Assembly: GCF_002939945.1 (NCBI RefSeq)
Contig: NZ_MDEB01000004.1
Span: 1 to 64,000, forward strand
DNA from: Xanthomonas arboricola pv. populi
GTDB taxonomy: Bacteria > Pseudomonadota > Gammaproteobacteria > Xanthomonadales > Xanthomonadaceae
Reading direction: 5' to 3'
Length of the DNA stretch: 64,000 nucleotides
The notes under the pieces are model-generated. The model had not been told where the DNA came from. It saw only the letters and a program-made list of their open reading frames with translations, and searched no databases. The translations under genes were made by a program, and so were the position numbers. Of the stretch, positions 26,032-35,521 are shown piece by piece; within the stretch, counting starts at the first letter, position 1; every line of letters begins with the position of its first letter.

Positions 26032-26352
26032 ATGCGCGTGCTGATGCTGTCTGTTCTGGTTGCCGCCACCACCGCGGCCTGCACCTGGGTGCCAATCGAA
26101 CAAAGCGGCAAAAACGTGCAGGTGCTGCCCGCAGGCCCTGTACCAGCTGGCTGTCAGCAGCAGGGCGAGGTGGTGGTGTCGGTCAAGAGCAAGGTCGGCT
26201 TCTACAACCGCAACCCGTTGCGGGTGCAGGAAGAGCTGGAAACGCTGGCGCGCAACGAGGCGCCGGGCGCCAATGCCAACACGGTCCAGGCGCAGGGTCA
26301 GCCGGCCGATGGCAGCCAGCGTTTCAATGCCCTCCGCTGCCCGCTGCGCTGA
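26032..26352 (+). CDS. DUF4156-type lipoprotein
   Basis: 106 residues from ATG 26032. The leader MRVLMLSVLVAATTAAC ends in a lipobox-like AAC (the -3 residue is Thr, so slightly atypical), followed by TWVPIEQSGKNVQVL. The body has GCQQQGEVVVSVKSKVGFY and a LARNEAPGANANTVQ block, the pattern of DUF4156 outer-membrane lipoproteins. Two further Cys residues may form a disulfide. Function is unknown in the family. Confidence 0.82.
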   Translation: MRVLMLSVLVAATTAACTWVPIEQSGKNVQVLPAGPVPAGCQQQGEVVVSVKSKVGFYNRNPLRVQEELETLARNEAPGANANTVQAQGQPADGSQRFNALRCPLR

Positions 26353-26453
26353 ACCGTTGGGCTGGGGTGCGGCCGTTGCAATTGTAAAGATGCGGTAAAA
26401 CCAGCCAGCGGATAGACTAGCGCCCCCTCGCCTGACGCCATGGCGCTACTTCG

Positions 26454-27470
26454 ATGCTCTTCCAGAATGTCTCCATCGCGGGACTGGCGCATATTGATGC
26501 GCCGCACACGCTGACTTCCAAGGAAATCAACGAGCGCCTGCAACCGACCTACGACCGCCTCGGGATTCGGACCGACGTGTTGGGCGACGTTGCCGGTATC
26601 CATGCACGGCGCTTGTGGGACCAGGATGTCCAGGCCTCCGACGCCGCCACCCAGGCCGCGCGCAAGGCACTGCTCGACGCCGGCATCGGCATCGAGAAGA
26701 TCGGCCTGCTGGTCAACACTTCGGTGAGCCGCGACTACCTGGAGCCGTCCACGGCGTCCATCGTGTCCGGCAACCTCGGGGTCGGCGACCACTGCGTCAC
26801 CTTCGATGTCGCCAACGCCTGCCTTGCCTTCATCAACGGCATGGATATCGCCGCGCGCATGCTCGAGCGCGGCGAGATCGACTACGCCCTGGTCGTCGAC
26901 GGCGAAACCGCCAACCTGGTGTACGAGAAAACCCTCGAGCGCATGACCTCGCCCGACGTCACCGAAGAGGAGTTCCGCAACGAACTCGCTGCGCTGACCC
27001 TGGGCTGCGGTGCCGCGGCCATGGTGATGGCGCGCACCGAGCTGGTGCCCGACGCGCCGCGCTACAAGGGCGGCGTGACCCGTTCGGCCACCGAGTGGAA
27101 CAAGCTGTGCCGCGGCAACCTGGACCGCATGGTCACCGACACCCGCCTGTTGCTGATCGAAGGCATCAAGCTGGCGCAGAAGACCTTCCTGGCCGCCAAG
27201 CAGGCGATGGGCTGGGCAGTGGATGAACTGGACCAGTTCGTCATTCACCAGGTCAGCCGCCCGCATACCGCGTCGTTCGTGAAGTCGTTCGGCATCGACC
27301 CGGCCAAAGTCATGACCATCTTTGGCGAACACGGCAACATCGGCCCGGCTTCGGTGCCGATCGTGCTGAGCAAGCTCAAGGAGCTCGGCCGCCTGAAGAA
27401 GGGCGACCGCATCGCGTTGATGGGCATCGGCTCGGGGCTGAACTGCTCGATGGCGGAAGTGGTCTGGTAA
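26454..27470 (+). CDS. oleA: OleA, non-decarboxylative acyl-CoA condensing enzyme
   Basis: 338 residues, matching X. campestris OleA in length and nearly in sequence. The thiolase-fold active-site residues are visible: Glu97, the nucleophile Cys123 in ANACLAFING, His265 in FVIHQVSRPH, and the Asn of GEHGNIGPAS (published structures number these 20 higher because of a tag). OleA joins two fatty acyl-CoAs head to head to give a 2-alkyl-3-ketoacid, the first step of long-chain olefin synthesis. It is normally followed by oleB; here a Fic gene intervenes. An inverted repeat (GCCCGGC, 27483-27489 and 27504-27510) after the stop may end transcription. Confidence 0.96.
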   Translation: MLFQNVSIAGLAHIDAPHTLTSKEINERLQPTYDRLGIRTDVLGDVAGIHARRLWDQDVQASDAATQAARKALLDAGIGIEKIGLLVNTSVSRDYLEPSTASIVSGNLGVGDHCVTFDVANACLAFINGMDIAARMLERGEIDYALVVDGETANLVYEKTLERMTSPDVTEEEFRNELAALTLGCGAAAMVMARTELVPDAPRYKGGVTRSATEWNKLCRGNLDRMVTDTRLLLIEGIKLAQKTFLAAKQAMGWAVDELDQFVIHQVSRPHTASFVKSFGIDPAKVMTIFGEHGNIGPASVPIVLSKLKELGRLKKGDRIALMGIGSGLNCSMAEVVW

Positions 27471-27584
27471 CGAGTCGATAGTGCCCGGCAGTTACTGTCG
27501 TAAGCCGGGCAATATCGCCGCTTAGGTAAAAAAGTGGTATCTAAGTTTCCTTGCAGGAACACTTGCGGTCTGTAAGGAAAAGCG

Positions 27585-28754
27585 ATGATTCAGCGCATCA
27601 CCGGACACTCTGTTGCTGGCGCTCTTGCAGGGAGCCGTTACCAGGCGTTCGTCCCTGATCCGTTGCCGCCATTGCCGGCACTGGATTTCGCACAGGCGGA
27701 GCTGGTGACGCGCAAAGAGCGCGCCGACCAGGCATTGGGGCGATTGGATGGCATCACGCTGATGCTGCCGGACCCGGAACTGTTCCTTTATCAGTACATC
27801 CGCAAGGAAGCCTTGCTGTCGTCCCAGATCGAAGGAACCCAGTCATCGCTCTCGGATCTGCTGCTGTTTGAAATGGATGCCGCGCCGGGCGTGCCTGTCG
27901 ACGATGTCGAAGAAGTGTCCAACTATGTCGCGGCCCTCCATCATGGCTTGCGGCGCCTGCGCGAGGACGATTTTCCGCTGTCGCTGCGTTTGATCCGTGA
28001 GATGCATGCGTTGTTGCTGCAGGGTGGGCGTGGTGCCGGCAAGCAGCCAGGTGAATTCCGTCGGAGTCAGGCGTGGGTAGGCGGGGCCTCGCCTGCACTT
28101 GCACACTTTGTTCCGCCACCGCCAGATGCATTGCCAGACGCGCTGTCGGCACTCGAACAGTTTCTGCATGCGCCGCAGGGGCAGATGCCGCCGTTGGTGA
28201 AGGCGGCGCTTGCCCATGTGCAGTTCGAAACCATCCATCCCTTCAACGATGGCAATGGGCGACTGGGACGGCTGCTGATTACCTTGATCCTGTGCAGCGA
28301 AGGCGTGCTGCGGGAGCCCAGCCTGTATCTGAGCCTGTATTTCAAGCGCCGTCGTGCCGATTACTACGACCGCCTCAATGCAGTGCGACTCAACGGTGAC
28401 TGGGAAGGATGGCTGGGTTTCTTTCTGGATGGTGTGGCAGAGACCGCGCAGCAAGCCGTCGACACCGCGCAGCGCCTGCTGGCCCTGTTGGCACGTGACC
28501 GTGCCCGCATTGCCGCTTTGGGCCAGCGAGCAGGCAACGTCGGCCTGGTGTTTGAGCAGTTCGCGCGGCGCGTGGTGTTGGCGGTGCCGCAAGTGGCGCC
28601 CACGCTGTCACTGAGTGCGCCCACCATCCGTGCTGCGGTACGCACCCTGCAGGAGCTGGAAATCGTCAACGAACTCACCGGCCAGCAGCGGCATCGTATT
28701 TTTGCCTATCACGCCTATCTCGACATCCTCAGCGAAGGAGCGCAGCCGCTGTGA
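27585..28754 (+). CDS. Fic-domain protein (putative AMP-transferase), class II autoinhibited
   Basis: 389 residues. The catalytic motif HPFNDGNGRLGR starts at His218, matching HxFx(D/E)GNGRxxR. An N-terminal inhibitory helix with SSQIEG (Glu83) fits (S/T)xxxE(G/N), so the enzyme is probably self-restrained, as in class II Fic proteins. A winged-helix-like C-terminal part (LSAPTIRAAVRTLQELEIV) suggests DNA binding or regulation. It lies between oleA and oleB on the same strand, 114 bases after oleA and 129 before oleB. Substrate unknown; no role in olefin synthesis is known for the family. Confidence 0.92.
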   Translation: MIQRITGHSVAGALAGSRYQAFVPDPLPPLPALDFAQAELVTRKERADQALGRLDGITLMLPDPELFLYQYIRKEALLSSQIEGTQSSLSDLLLFEMDAAPGVPVDDVEEVSNYVAALHHGLRRLREDDFPLSLRLIREMHALLLQGGRGAGKQPGEFRRSQAWVGGASPALAHFVPPPPDALPDALSALEQFLHAPQGQMPPLVKAALAHVQFETIHPFNDGNGRLGRLLITLILCSEGVLREPSLYLSLYFKRRRADYYDRLNAVRLNGDWEGWLGFFLDGVAETAQQAVDTAQRLLALLARDRARIAALGQRAGNVGLVFEQFARRVVLAVPQVAPTLSLSAPTIRAAVRTLQELEIVNELTGQQRHRIFAYHAYLDILSEGAQPL

Positions 28755-28883
28755 GCGATCGGCTTGCGCACGGCCGTTGCCGACGATGCACAGAGACCCA
28801 GCGTATTTTCGATATTGTCGTGGCGATGTAGCTGGTGACTTGCAAGACACACCCAGTCCAAGCTTTAGCAAATAGAGAGATCC

Positions 28884-29786
28884 ATGAACTACCCCGGCTA
28901 TCCCTTCACTCCCCAGCGCCTTGAGGTGCGTCCCGGCATTGCGATGTCGTATCTGGACGAAGGTCCGCGCGACGGCGAGGTGGTCGTGATGCTGCACGGC
29001 AATCCGTCGTGGAGTTATCTGTGGCGGAACCTGGTCAGTGGCCTGTCGGATCGTTACCGCTGCATCGTGCCGGACCATATCGGCATGGGGCTGTCCGACA
29101 AGCCGGACGATGCGCCCGACGCGCAGCCACGTTACGACTACACGCTGCAGTCGCGCGTGGACGATCTGGACACGCTGTTGCAGCATCTGGGCATCACCGG
29201 TCCGGTCACGCTGGCGGTGCACGACTGGGGCGGCATGATCGGGTTCGGCTGGGCGTTGTCGCATCACGCGCAGGTCAAGCGCCTGGTGATCACCAACACC
29301 GCTGCGTTTCCGTTGCCGCCGGAAAAGCCGATGCCGTGGCAGATCGCAATGGGCCGGCATTGGGGACCGGGCGAGTGGTTTATCCGCACGTTCAATGCGT
29401 TTTCGTCCGGCGCGTCCTGGTTCGGCGTGTCGCGGCGGATGCCGGCGAATGTGCGTCGCGCCTATGTGGCGCCCTACGATAATTGGCGCAACCGCATCTC
29501 CACCATCCGCTTCATGCAGGATATTCCGCTGTCGCCCGCCGACCAGGCCTGGTCGCTGCTGGAGCGCTCGGCGCAGGCATTGCCCTCGTTCGCCGATCGC
29601 CCGGCCTTTATCGCTTGGGGCCTGCGCGATATCTGCTTCGACAAGCACTTCCTGGCCGGCTTCCGCAAGGCATTGCCGAATGCCGAGGTCACCGCGTTCG
29701 ACGATGCCAATCACTACGTGCTGGAAGACAAGCACGAAGTGCTGGTGCCGGCGATCCGTGCGTTTCTGGAGCGCACTCCGCTGTAA
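28884..29786 (+). CDS. oleB: OleB, beta-lactone decarboxylase (alpha/beta hydrolase)
   Basis: 300 residues of haloalkane-dehalogenase-like alpha/beta-hydrolase fold. The oxyanion region is LHGNPSWSYLWRN, the nucleophile elbow HDWGG places Asp114, and the catalytic His is in DDANHYVLED near the end. OleB removes CO2 from the cis-beta-lactone made by OleC to leave a cis-olefin. It acts in the membrane-associated OleBCD assembly. A ribosome-binding site (AGAGA) precedes the ATG. Confidence 0.93.
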   Translation: MNYPGYPFTPQRLEVRPGIAMSYLDEGPRDGEVVVMLHGNPSWSYLWRNLVSGLSDRYRCIVPDHIGMGLSDKPDDAPDAQPRYDYTLQSRVDDLDTLLQHLGITGPVTLAVHDWGGMIGFGWALSHHAQVKRLVITNTAAFPLPPEKPMPWQIAMGRHWGPGEWFIRTFNAFSSGASWFGVSRRMPANVRRAYVAPYDNWRNRISTIRFMQDIPLSPADQAWSLLERSAQALPSFADRPAFIAWGLRDICFDKHFLAGFRKALPNAEVTAFDDANHYVLEDKHEVLVPAIRAFLERTPL

Positions 29787-29931
29787 GCGCTGTTGGCATA
29801 CTCGCGCAGGCGCTCGGTAGGTGAGTGCAAGCGGCGCACAGAAAGCGGATGCACGAATGGATGGAATCGGCCATGCCGTCGTTGTGTTGGCCGCTGCGTG
29901 TGGATGCCGCACCCGCTTGCAGCGATAACCA

Positions 29932-30315
29932 TTACAACGGCGGCAGCGGATTGCGCTGGGCCTCGTCCACGCCCAGCCAATCGGCCTCGGTCAGTGCGTG
30001 CAGGCCGTGCGCCAGCCGGGATTTGTCGCACTGCGCGCTGCGCTGGCCGAATTCCAGCGAGGCCGGCACGGCGGCGCAGGCGGAGGGCCGGCGATCATGG
30101 ATGCTGCAGCGGCTGTAGCGGCCGATGTCCGCGTCCAGCGCGATGCAGCGCGGCTGCGATTGCGAGGTGCCGCGCATGACGCGCTCGTGCGTGCGCAGCG
30201 CATCGGTGAGCTCGATCGGCACCCTGCCGCCCATTGCGGGGTCGGCTTCGCTCCAGTGGAAACTGACGCGGAAGTAGGCGCAGCAGGCGCCGCAGGTAAG
30301 GCAGGGATGTGCCAT
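29932..30315 (-). CDS. YkgJ-type cysteine-cluster protein
   Basis: 127 residues from ATG 30315. Conserved Cys residues cluster at the N-terminus (CLTCGACCAYFRV), in the middle (QPRCIAL, RYSRCSIHDRRPSAC) and later (QRSAQCDKSRL), the pattern of the YkgJ/UPF0153 family that probably binds an Fe-S cluster or zinc. It sits on the opposite strand between oleB and oleC, interrupting the ole operon. Substrate unknown. Confidence 0.88.
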   Translation of the reverse strand: MAHPCLTCGACCAYFRVSFHWSEADPAMGGRVPIELTDALRTHERVMRGTSQSQPRCIALDADIGRYSRCSIHDRRPSACAAVPASLEFGQRSAQCDKSRLAHGLHALTEADWLGVDEAQRNPLPPL

Positions 30316-30745
30316 GGAATGCCGGGCCTTGCGCGGCGAAACAACGTAGTGAGCGCGGCATTCTGACCGAACCACGCTGCGATACAAGTGGCGGGTTGCC
30401 CCGGCAGGCTAGCGATTCATGCGCGTGCGAGTCGGGGAGCGGCGCGCGATGGAGCGGGCAGGTTGGCTGTGGCGTCGGCATCGGCAGCTTGTTTGCCGTC
30501 AGAGCACTCACTGGAGATCGGCTAGCATCGTTGACGCGCCTTTTCCAGGTACCCGATCGCGTTGCAATGCGGCGCACCGCAAAGGGTGCAGGCGCGACGT
30601 TGACGTTGACGTTCCTCACTTGAGCTACCAGGGCCAGGCCACCCTGCAAGGCAGTGCTGCGCCGCCGCCTGGCTCGCCTTGCATCCGCGACCTCACCAGC
30701 GATCCAAGCGGCCGGTGCCGTCGGCGCATGGGTGATAATGCGGCA
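30316..30745. other. Intergenic region between ykgJ-type gene and oleC
   Basis: About 430 bases between divergent genes. The oleC frame stays open upstream but has no family-like sequence before ATG 30746. Direct repeats of GTTGACGTTGACGTT lie near 30598-30612. It presumably holds promoters for both flanking genes; no box could be assigned with confidence. Confidence 0.4.
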
Positions 30746-32398
30746 ATGACTATTCTTTGCAATATCGCCGCCACCCTGCCGGAACTCGCGCGCGAGCGCC
30801 CCGAGCAGATCGCCATCCGTTGCCCGGGCCGCCGCGCCGCCAATGGATTTGCCGCCTACGATGTGACCTTGAGCTATGCCGAGCTGGACGCGCGCAGCGA
30901 TGCGATCGCCGCCGGGCTGGCGCTGCATGGCATCGGACGCGGCGCGCGCGCGGTGGTGATGGTGCGCCCGTCGCCGGAATTCTTTCTGCTGATGTTTGCC
31001 TTGTTCAAGGCCGGTGCGGTGCCTGTGCTGGTGGATCCGGGCATCGACAAGCGTGCGCTCAAGCAATGCCTGGACGAAGCGCAGCCGCAGGCGTTTATCG
31101 GCATTCCGCTTGCGCAGCTGGCGCGTCGCCTGTTGCGTTGGGCGCGTTCTGCAAAGCAGATCGTCAGCGTCGGCGGCCGTTACGGCTGGGGCGGGGTGAC
31201 ATTGGCGCGCGTGGAGCGCGCCGGCGCCGGCGCCGGCAGTCAGCTGGCCAACACCGGGCCGGACGATGTGGCCGCCATCCTGTTCACCAGTGGCTCGACC
31301 GGCGTGCCCAAGGGTGTGGTGTACCGGCACCGGCATTTCGTCGGCCAGATCGAGTTGCTGCGCAATGCCTTCGGCATGCAGCCCGGCGGCGTGGATCTGC
31401 CGACGTTCCCGCCGTTTGCGTTGTTCGATCCGGCACTGGGGCTGACCTCGGTGATTCCGGACATGGATCCGACCCGCCCGGCCACTGCCGATCCGCGCAA
31501 GCTGCACGATGCGATCGACCGCTTCGGCGTGACGCAGTTGTTCGGCTCGCCGGCATTGATGCGCGTATTGGCCGACCACGGCCAGCCCTTGCCCAACGTG
31601 CGCCTGGCCACCTCGGCCGGCGCGCCGGTGCCGCCGGATGTGGTGGCCAAGATCCGCGCGCTGTTGCCGGCAGATGCGCAATTCTGGACACCGTATGGCG
31701 CCACCGAATGCCTGCCGGTGGCGGCGATCGAAGGGCGCACGCTGGATGCCACCCGCGCGGCCACCGAGGCCGGTGCCGGCACCTGCGTGGGCCAGGTGGT
31801 CGCGCCGAACGAGGTGCGCATCATCGCCATCGACGATGCGGCCATTCCCGAATGGAGCGGCGTGCGCGTGCTGGCGGTGGGCGAGGTCGGCGAGATCACT
31901 GTCGCCGGCCCCACCACCACCGACACCTACTTCAACCGCGACGCGGCCACGCGGATCGCCAAGATCCGCGAGCGCAACGCGGATGGCAGCGAACGCATCG
32001 TGCATCGCATGGGCGATGTGGGGTATTTCGATGCCGAAGGACGCTTGTGGTTCTGCGGGCGCAAGACCCACCGCGTGGAAACCGCCAGCGGCCCGCTCTA
32101 TACCGAGCAGGTGGAGCCGGTCTTCAACGTGCATCCGCAAGTGCGGCGCACCGCCTTGGTCGGTGTCGGCGCACCCGGACAGCAGCAGCCGGTGCTGTGC
32201 GTGGAATTGCAGCCAGGCGTTGCGGCATCGGTGTTTGCGCAAGTGGAAACTGCATTGCGCGCATTGGGTGCGGCGCATGCGCACACCGCAGGTATCGCGC
32301 GTTTCCTGCGCCATTCCGGTTTTCCGGTGGACATCCGCCACAACGCCAAGATCGGTCGCGAAACGCTGGCGATCTGGGCGGCGCAACAGCGTGGCTGA
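30746..32398 (+). CDS. oleC: OleC, beta-lactone synthetase
   Basis: 550 residues from ATG 30746, the start used in X. campestris OleC (MTILCNIAATLP). It belongs to the acyl-AMP-forming superfamily: ATP-binding loop AILFTSGSTGVPKGV near residue 180, TPYGATECLPVA near 318, and the hinge/C-terminal GRKTHRVET and DIRHNAKIGRETLA with the catalytic Lys. OleC uses ATP to close a 2-alkyl-3-hydroxyacid into a beta-lactone. An ATG at 30728 is possible but less family-like. It runs ahead of oleD. Confidence 0.95.
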   Translation: MTILCNIAATLPELARERPEQIAIRCPGRRAANGFAAYDVTLSYAELDARSDAIAAGLALHGIGRGARAVVMVRPSPEFFLLMFALFKAGAVPVLVDPGIDKRALKQCLDEAQPQAFIGIPLAQLARRLLRWARSAKQIVSVGGRYGWGGVTLARVERAGAGAGSQLANTGPDDVAAILFTSGSTGVPKGVVYRHRHFVGQIELLRNAFGMQPGGVDLPTFPPFALFDPALGLTSVIPDMDPTRPATADPRKLHDAIDRFGVTQLFGSPALMRVLADHGQPLPNVRLATSAGAPVPPDVVAKIRALLPADAQFWTPYGATECLPVAAIEGRTLDATRAATEAGAGTCVGQVVAPNEVRIIAIDDAAIPEWSGVRVLAVGEVGEITVAGPTTTDTYFNRDAATRIAKIRERNADGSERIVHRMGDVGYFDAEGRLWFCGRKTHRVETASGPLYTEQVEPVFNVHPQVRRTALVGVGAPGQQQPVLCVELQPGVAASVFAQVETALRALGAAHAHTAGIARFLRHSGFPVDIRHNAKIGRETLAIWAAQQRG

Positions 32399-32488
32399 GC
32401 TGTCGATGCGTATCGCGCAGGCACGTGGCCGCATCGCCAATCCCGGCCATGCCCGTTATCGTGTGCGTCCTTGCGATGGAGGTGGTGC

Positions 32489-33499
32489 GTGCGCATCCTG
32501 GTAACCGGTGGTGGTGGCTTTCTTGGCCAGGCGTTGTGCCGCGGCTTGCGCGCGCGCGGGCACGAGGTGGTGAGTTTCCAGCGCGGTGATTACCCGGTGT
32601 TGCAGACCTTGGGCGTGGGCCAGATCCGTGGCGATCTGGCCGACCCGCAAGCGGTGCGGCACGCCTTCGCCGGCATCGATGCGGTCTTCCACAATGCGGC
32701 CAAGGCCGGTGCATGGGGCAGCTACGACAGCTATCACCAGGCCAATGTGGTGGGCACGCAGAACGTGCTCGATGCGTGTCGGGCCAACGGTGTGTCGCGC
32801 CTGATCTATACCTCCACGCCCAGCGTGACCCATCGCGCCACCAACCCGGTGGAAGGCCTTGGCGCCGACGAAGTGCCATACGGCGAAGACCTGCGCGCAG
32901 CGTATGCGGCAACCAAGGCGATCGCCGAGCGCGCGGTGCTGGCGGCCAACGATGCGCAGCTGGCGACGGTGGCGTTGCGTCCGCGTCTGATCTGGGGGCC
33001 TGGCGACAATCATCTGTTACCGCGCCTGGCCGCGCGTGCGCGCGCCGGCCGCTTGCGCATGGTCGGCGACGGCAGCAACCTGGTGGACAGCACCTACATC
33101 GACAACGCCGCACAAGCGCACTTCGATGCGTTCGCGCATCTCGCTCCGGGTGCTGCGTGCGCGGGCAAGGCGTATTTCATTTCCAACGGCGAACCGTTGC
33201 CGATGCGCGAGTTGCTCAATCGCCTGCTGGCCGCGGTGGATGCACCGGCAGTGACACGCTCGCTGTCGTTCAAGACCGCATACAGAATCGGTGCAATCTG
33301 CGAGACCATGTGGCCACTGTTGCGTCTGCCTGGCGAAGTGCCGTTGACGCGTTTTCTGGTGGAACAGCTGTGCACGCCGCACTGGTACAGCATGGAGCCG
33401 GCCCGTCGTGACTTCGGCTACGTGCCGCAGATCGGCATCGACGAAGGCCTGCAACGGCTGCGATCCTCATCTTGCAACGACATCGCCATCACCCGGTAA
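32489..33499 (+). CDS. oleD: OleD, NADPH-dependent 2-alkyl-3-oxoalkanoate reductase
   Basis: 336 residues from GTG 32489, chosen because GAGG lies six bases upstream and the product starts directly with the Rossmann motif VTGGGGFLG. It is an extended short-chain dehydrogenase with Tyr139-x-x-x-Lys143 (YAATK) and a Ser/Thr in YTSTPSVTH. OleD reduces the OleA product to the beta-hydroxyacid used by OleC. It is 90 bases after oleC and probably co-transcribed with it. Confidence 0.94.
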   Translation: MRILVTGGGGFLGQALCRGLRARGHEVVSFQRGDYPVLQTLGVGQIRGDLADPQAVRHAFAGIDAVFHNAAKAGAWGSYDSYHQANVVGTQNVLDACRANGVSRLIYTSTPSVTHRATNPVEGLGADEVPYGEDLRAAYAATKAIAERAVLAANDAQLATVALRPRLIWGPGDNHLLPRLAARARAGRLRMVGDGSNLVDSTYIDNAAQAHFDAFAHLAPGAACAGKAYFISNGEPLPMRELLNRLLAAVDAPAVTRSLSFKTAYRIGAICETMWPLLRLPGEVPLTRFLVEQLCTPHWYSMEPARRDFGYVPQIGIDEGLQRLRSSSCNDIAITR

Positions 33500-33563
33500 A
33501 GACCGCTACATCTTCAGGATACGTCTGCGCCGATTCGGCACGACAATTTCTGGAACCCTTGCC

Positions 33564-33722
33564 ATGCTGCATTACGCCATCATCTTCTTCGTCATCGCCA
33601 TCATCGCCGCCGTGCTGGGCTTCAGCGGTATCGCCGGTGCGGCGACCAACATCGCCTGGATCCTGTTCGTGGTGTTCCTGATCCTGGCAGTGATCTCGAT
33701 GTTCCGTCGCGGCAAGGTGTAA
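33564..33722 (+). CDS. DUF1328 small membrane protein (YtjA type)
   Basis: 52 residues: two hydrophobic helices ([20 protein letters not shown] and a second around [18 protein letters not shown]) joined by SGIAGAATN, ending in basic RRGKV. This is the standard DUF1328/UPF0391 architecture. Inner-membrane location is predicted; function unknown. A short gap (65 bases) separates it from oleD, so read-through is possible. Confidence 0.92.
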   Translation: MLHYAIIFFVIAIIAAVLGFSGIAGAATNIAWILFVVFLILAVISMFRRGKV

Positions 33723-33770
33723 CGCCCACGCTGCGATACGTCACGGCAGCGGCGCTGCCGGTCGACGCTC

Positions 33771-33806
33771 ACATGGCCCGCTTCCGCAAGGAGGCGGGCC
33801 ATGTGC
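33771..33806. terminator. Strong hairpin between convergent genes
   Basis: CACATGGCCCGC (33771-33782) pairs exactly with GCGGGCCATGTG (33795-33806) around a 12-base loop. It lies between the DUF1328 gene and a convergent acetyltransferase gene and could end transcription from either side. No T-run is directly adjacent, so a rho-independent role is likely but not certain. Confidence 0.5.
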
Positions 33807-33840
33807 GTTGTGGGCGATCTACAATTGAATTGCGGCTTTT

Positions 33841-34323
33841 TTAAAGCAGTTTTTCGAGATATTGCACGTGCTTGCCGTTGCCCAGCAGCGCATCGCCGAT
33901 CGGCAGGAAACCCAGCTGCAGATGCAGTGCCAGCGATGCCGGATTGGGCGGGAGCAGGTTGACCTCGCAGACCAGGCGCGGTTGTGATGCTGCACGTGCA
34001 GCGTGGATGAGTTCGTCATACAACTGCCGGGCAAGCCCGCGCCTGTGCGCATGCGCAGCGATCACGATGCGGTCGATGTAGACGAAGCGCGCGAAGCGTT
34101 GCGCCATCCAGGCAAAGTTTGGATTGGCGTACGCGGCGCATTGATCCAACGCGATCAGCAGGCCATCCGCCGGCGCGACGAGGCGTGCGTGCCACGCCAG
34201 TTGCAGCAATGCAGCCAGCCCTTCGGCATCCAGCAACGACAGCTCGGTGGCATGCGCATTGTTGAGCGCGAGCAGTGCGCTGTGGTCGTGCCGTTGCACC
34301 GCGCGCACATGGGCCTGGCTCAT
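33841..34323 (-). CDS. GNAT-family N-acetyltransferase
   Basis: 160 residues from ATG 34323. The acetyl-CoA-binding region is recognisable ([20 protein letters not shown] near residues 84-103, a diverged R/Q-x-x-G-x-G/A loop), followed by [20 protein letters not shown], typical of the last GNAT strands. Substrate not predictable. Its start overlaps the stop of the truncated ddlA (ATGA), so the two are coupled and this gene may be read from the ddlA promoter. Confidence 0.85.
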   Translation of the reverse strand: MSQAHVRAVQRHDHSALLALNNAHATELSLLDAEGLAALLQLAWHARLVAPADGLLIALDQCAAYANPNFAWMAQRFARFVYIDRIVIAAHAHRRGLARQLYDELIHAARAASQPRLVCEVNLLPPNPASLALHLQLGFLPIGDALLGNGKHVQYLEKLL

Positions 34324-34682
34324 GCGCCTGGACCCACCGCGCTGCGCAACAGTTGATCGTCTGCATGTCGCTGCAATGCCACGTCGATCTGCGCCAGCGC
34401 CTGCTCCGGCTGGGTCGGGCGCAGCTGCCGTTGCTGCGCGCCCGGCAGCAGTGCCACGCCGCGACCGCTGCGATGCAAGGCGATGCGGGCCGGGTCGTCG
34501 GCATTGAGCAGGAAGCTGTCGGGGTCGTTGACGTGCCACTGGCCCTGCTTGTCGATGCCGATCAGCACCGGCTCGAAGCGTTGCGGATCCAGCGCATCGA
34601 GAATGTAGCGCGCCGACTGCAGCGAGACCTCGTGCTCGGCCGATTTGCCGCCGAAGATGAGACCGACCCGGATCTTGCGCAT
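34320..34682 (-). pseudogene. ddlA: D-alanine--D-alanine ligase A remnant with large internal deletion
   Basis: From ATG 34682 the product begins with authentic DdlA sequence ([20 protein letters not shown], then [20 protein letters not shown]) up to about residue 101 (QALAQIDV). It then jumps to [15 protein letters not shown], which resembles the extreme C-terminus of DdlA. About 245 codons, including the whole ATP-grasp catalytic core, are missing, yet the frame is kept, giving 120 residues. The product cannot be an active ligase. Another ddl must exist elsewhere. The frame-preserving junction is unusual and could mean the short protein is still made, at least to couple translation of the acetyltransferase. 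Confidence 0.85.
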
Positions 34683-34876
34683 TGCCTGCTCCTGCCACCT
34701 GTGTAATGAGGTCGCCAGCATGCCCGCGGCAGGCGCGCCGAAGGAAGTCCTGCATGACCAACGCACGCGGCCTGGCCACCGAAGCGCCCTGCCATGATCG
34801 CCACCCCGGCCTCGGGCCTGCACTCGCCACACCACCGTCAAGCAGTGGCGACATGCGGGGACGGTAGAATGCGCCC

Positions 34877-35521
34877 ATGCCCGGATCCCTGTTCAACTCA
34901 CTCAAGCCGCTCGCCGGCCAGGCCCTGCAAGCCGCGCTCAACCGCGCGCTGGCACTGGACCCCGATACCCGCGACGCCCTGCTGCCACTGGAGGGCCAAC
35001 GCATCGCACTGACCCTGGAGGCGCCTGCGCTGGCCCTGCAGATCCGCGTGCACGAGCGCCGCTTGCTGGTCGGTCCGGTGGACCAGGCGCAGGAGCCGGA
35101 TCTGGCCGTGCGCAGCAGTCTGGCCGGCTTGCTCGGGCAGCTGCCGTTCCTGGCCAACGCGCGCCGCAGCGGCGCGCCGGCCGGGCGGCTCAAGGTTTCC
35201 GGCGATGCCGAACTGGCGCGCCAGCTGCAGCAACTGGCCGCCCGCTTCGATCCGGATTGGCAGTTGCCGTTCGTGGCGGTGTTCGGTGAGCTCCTCGGCG
35301 TGCAGATCGCCAATGCGGTGCGTGCAGCGCTGCAGCAGGCGCGCCGCAGCGCGGTGGATCTGGCGCAGAGCGCGGCCGAATTCGTCACCGAAGAATCGCG
35401 TGACGTGGTGCCGCGCGCCGAACTGGACGCCTTCCACGACGATGTCGACGAACTGCGCGACGACGTCGAACGACTGGCCGCACGCGTGGCGCGTCTGCGC
35501 GCGGCCGGAGGTGCGGCATGA
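34877..35521 (+). CDS. ubiJ: Ubiquinone biosynthesis accessory factor UbiJ
   Basis: 214 residues with an N-terminal SCP2-like lipid-binding domain ([19 protein letters not shown], then [18 protein letters not shown]) and a C-terminal coiled coil ([20 protein letters not shown]). UbiJ organises the Ubi enzyme complex and binds polyprenyl intermediates. The last four bases overlap ubiB, as in the conserved ubiJ-ubiB arrangement; ubiE is not adjacent here. Confidence 0.92.
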   Translation: MPGSLFNSLKPLAGQALQAALNRALALDPDTRDALLPLEGQRIALTLEAPALALQIRVHERRLLVGPVDQAQEPDLAVRSSLAGLLGQLPFLANARRSGAPAGRLKVSGDAELARQLQQLAARFDPDWQLPFVAVFGELLGVQIANAVRAALQQARRSAVDLAQSAAEFVTEESRDVVPRAELDAFHDDVDELRDDVERLAARVARLRAAGGAA

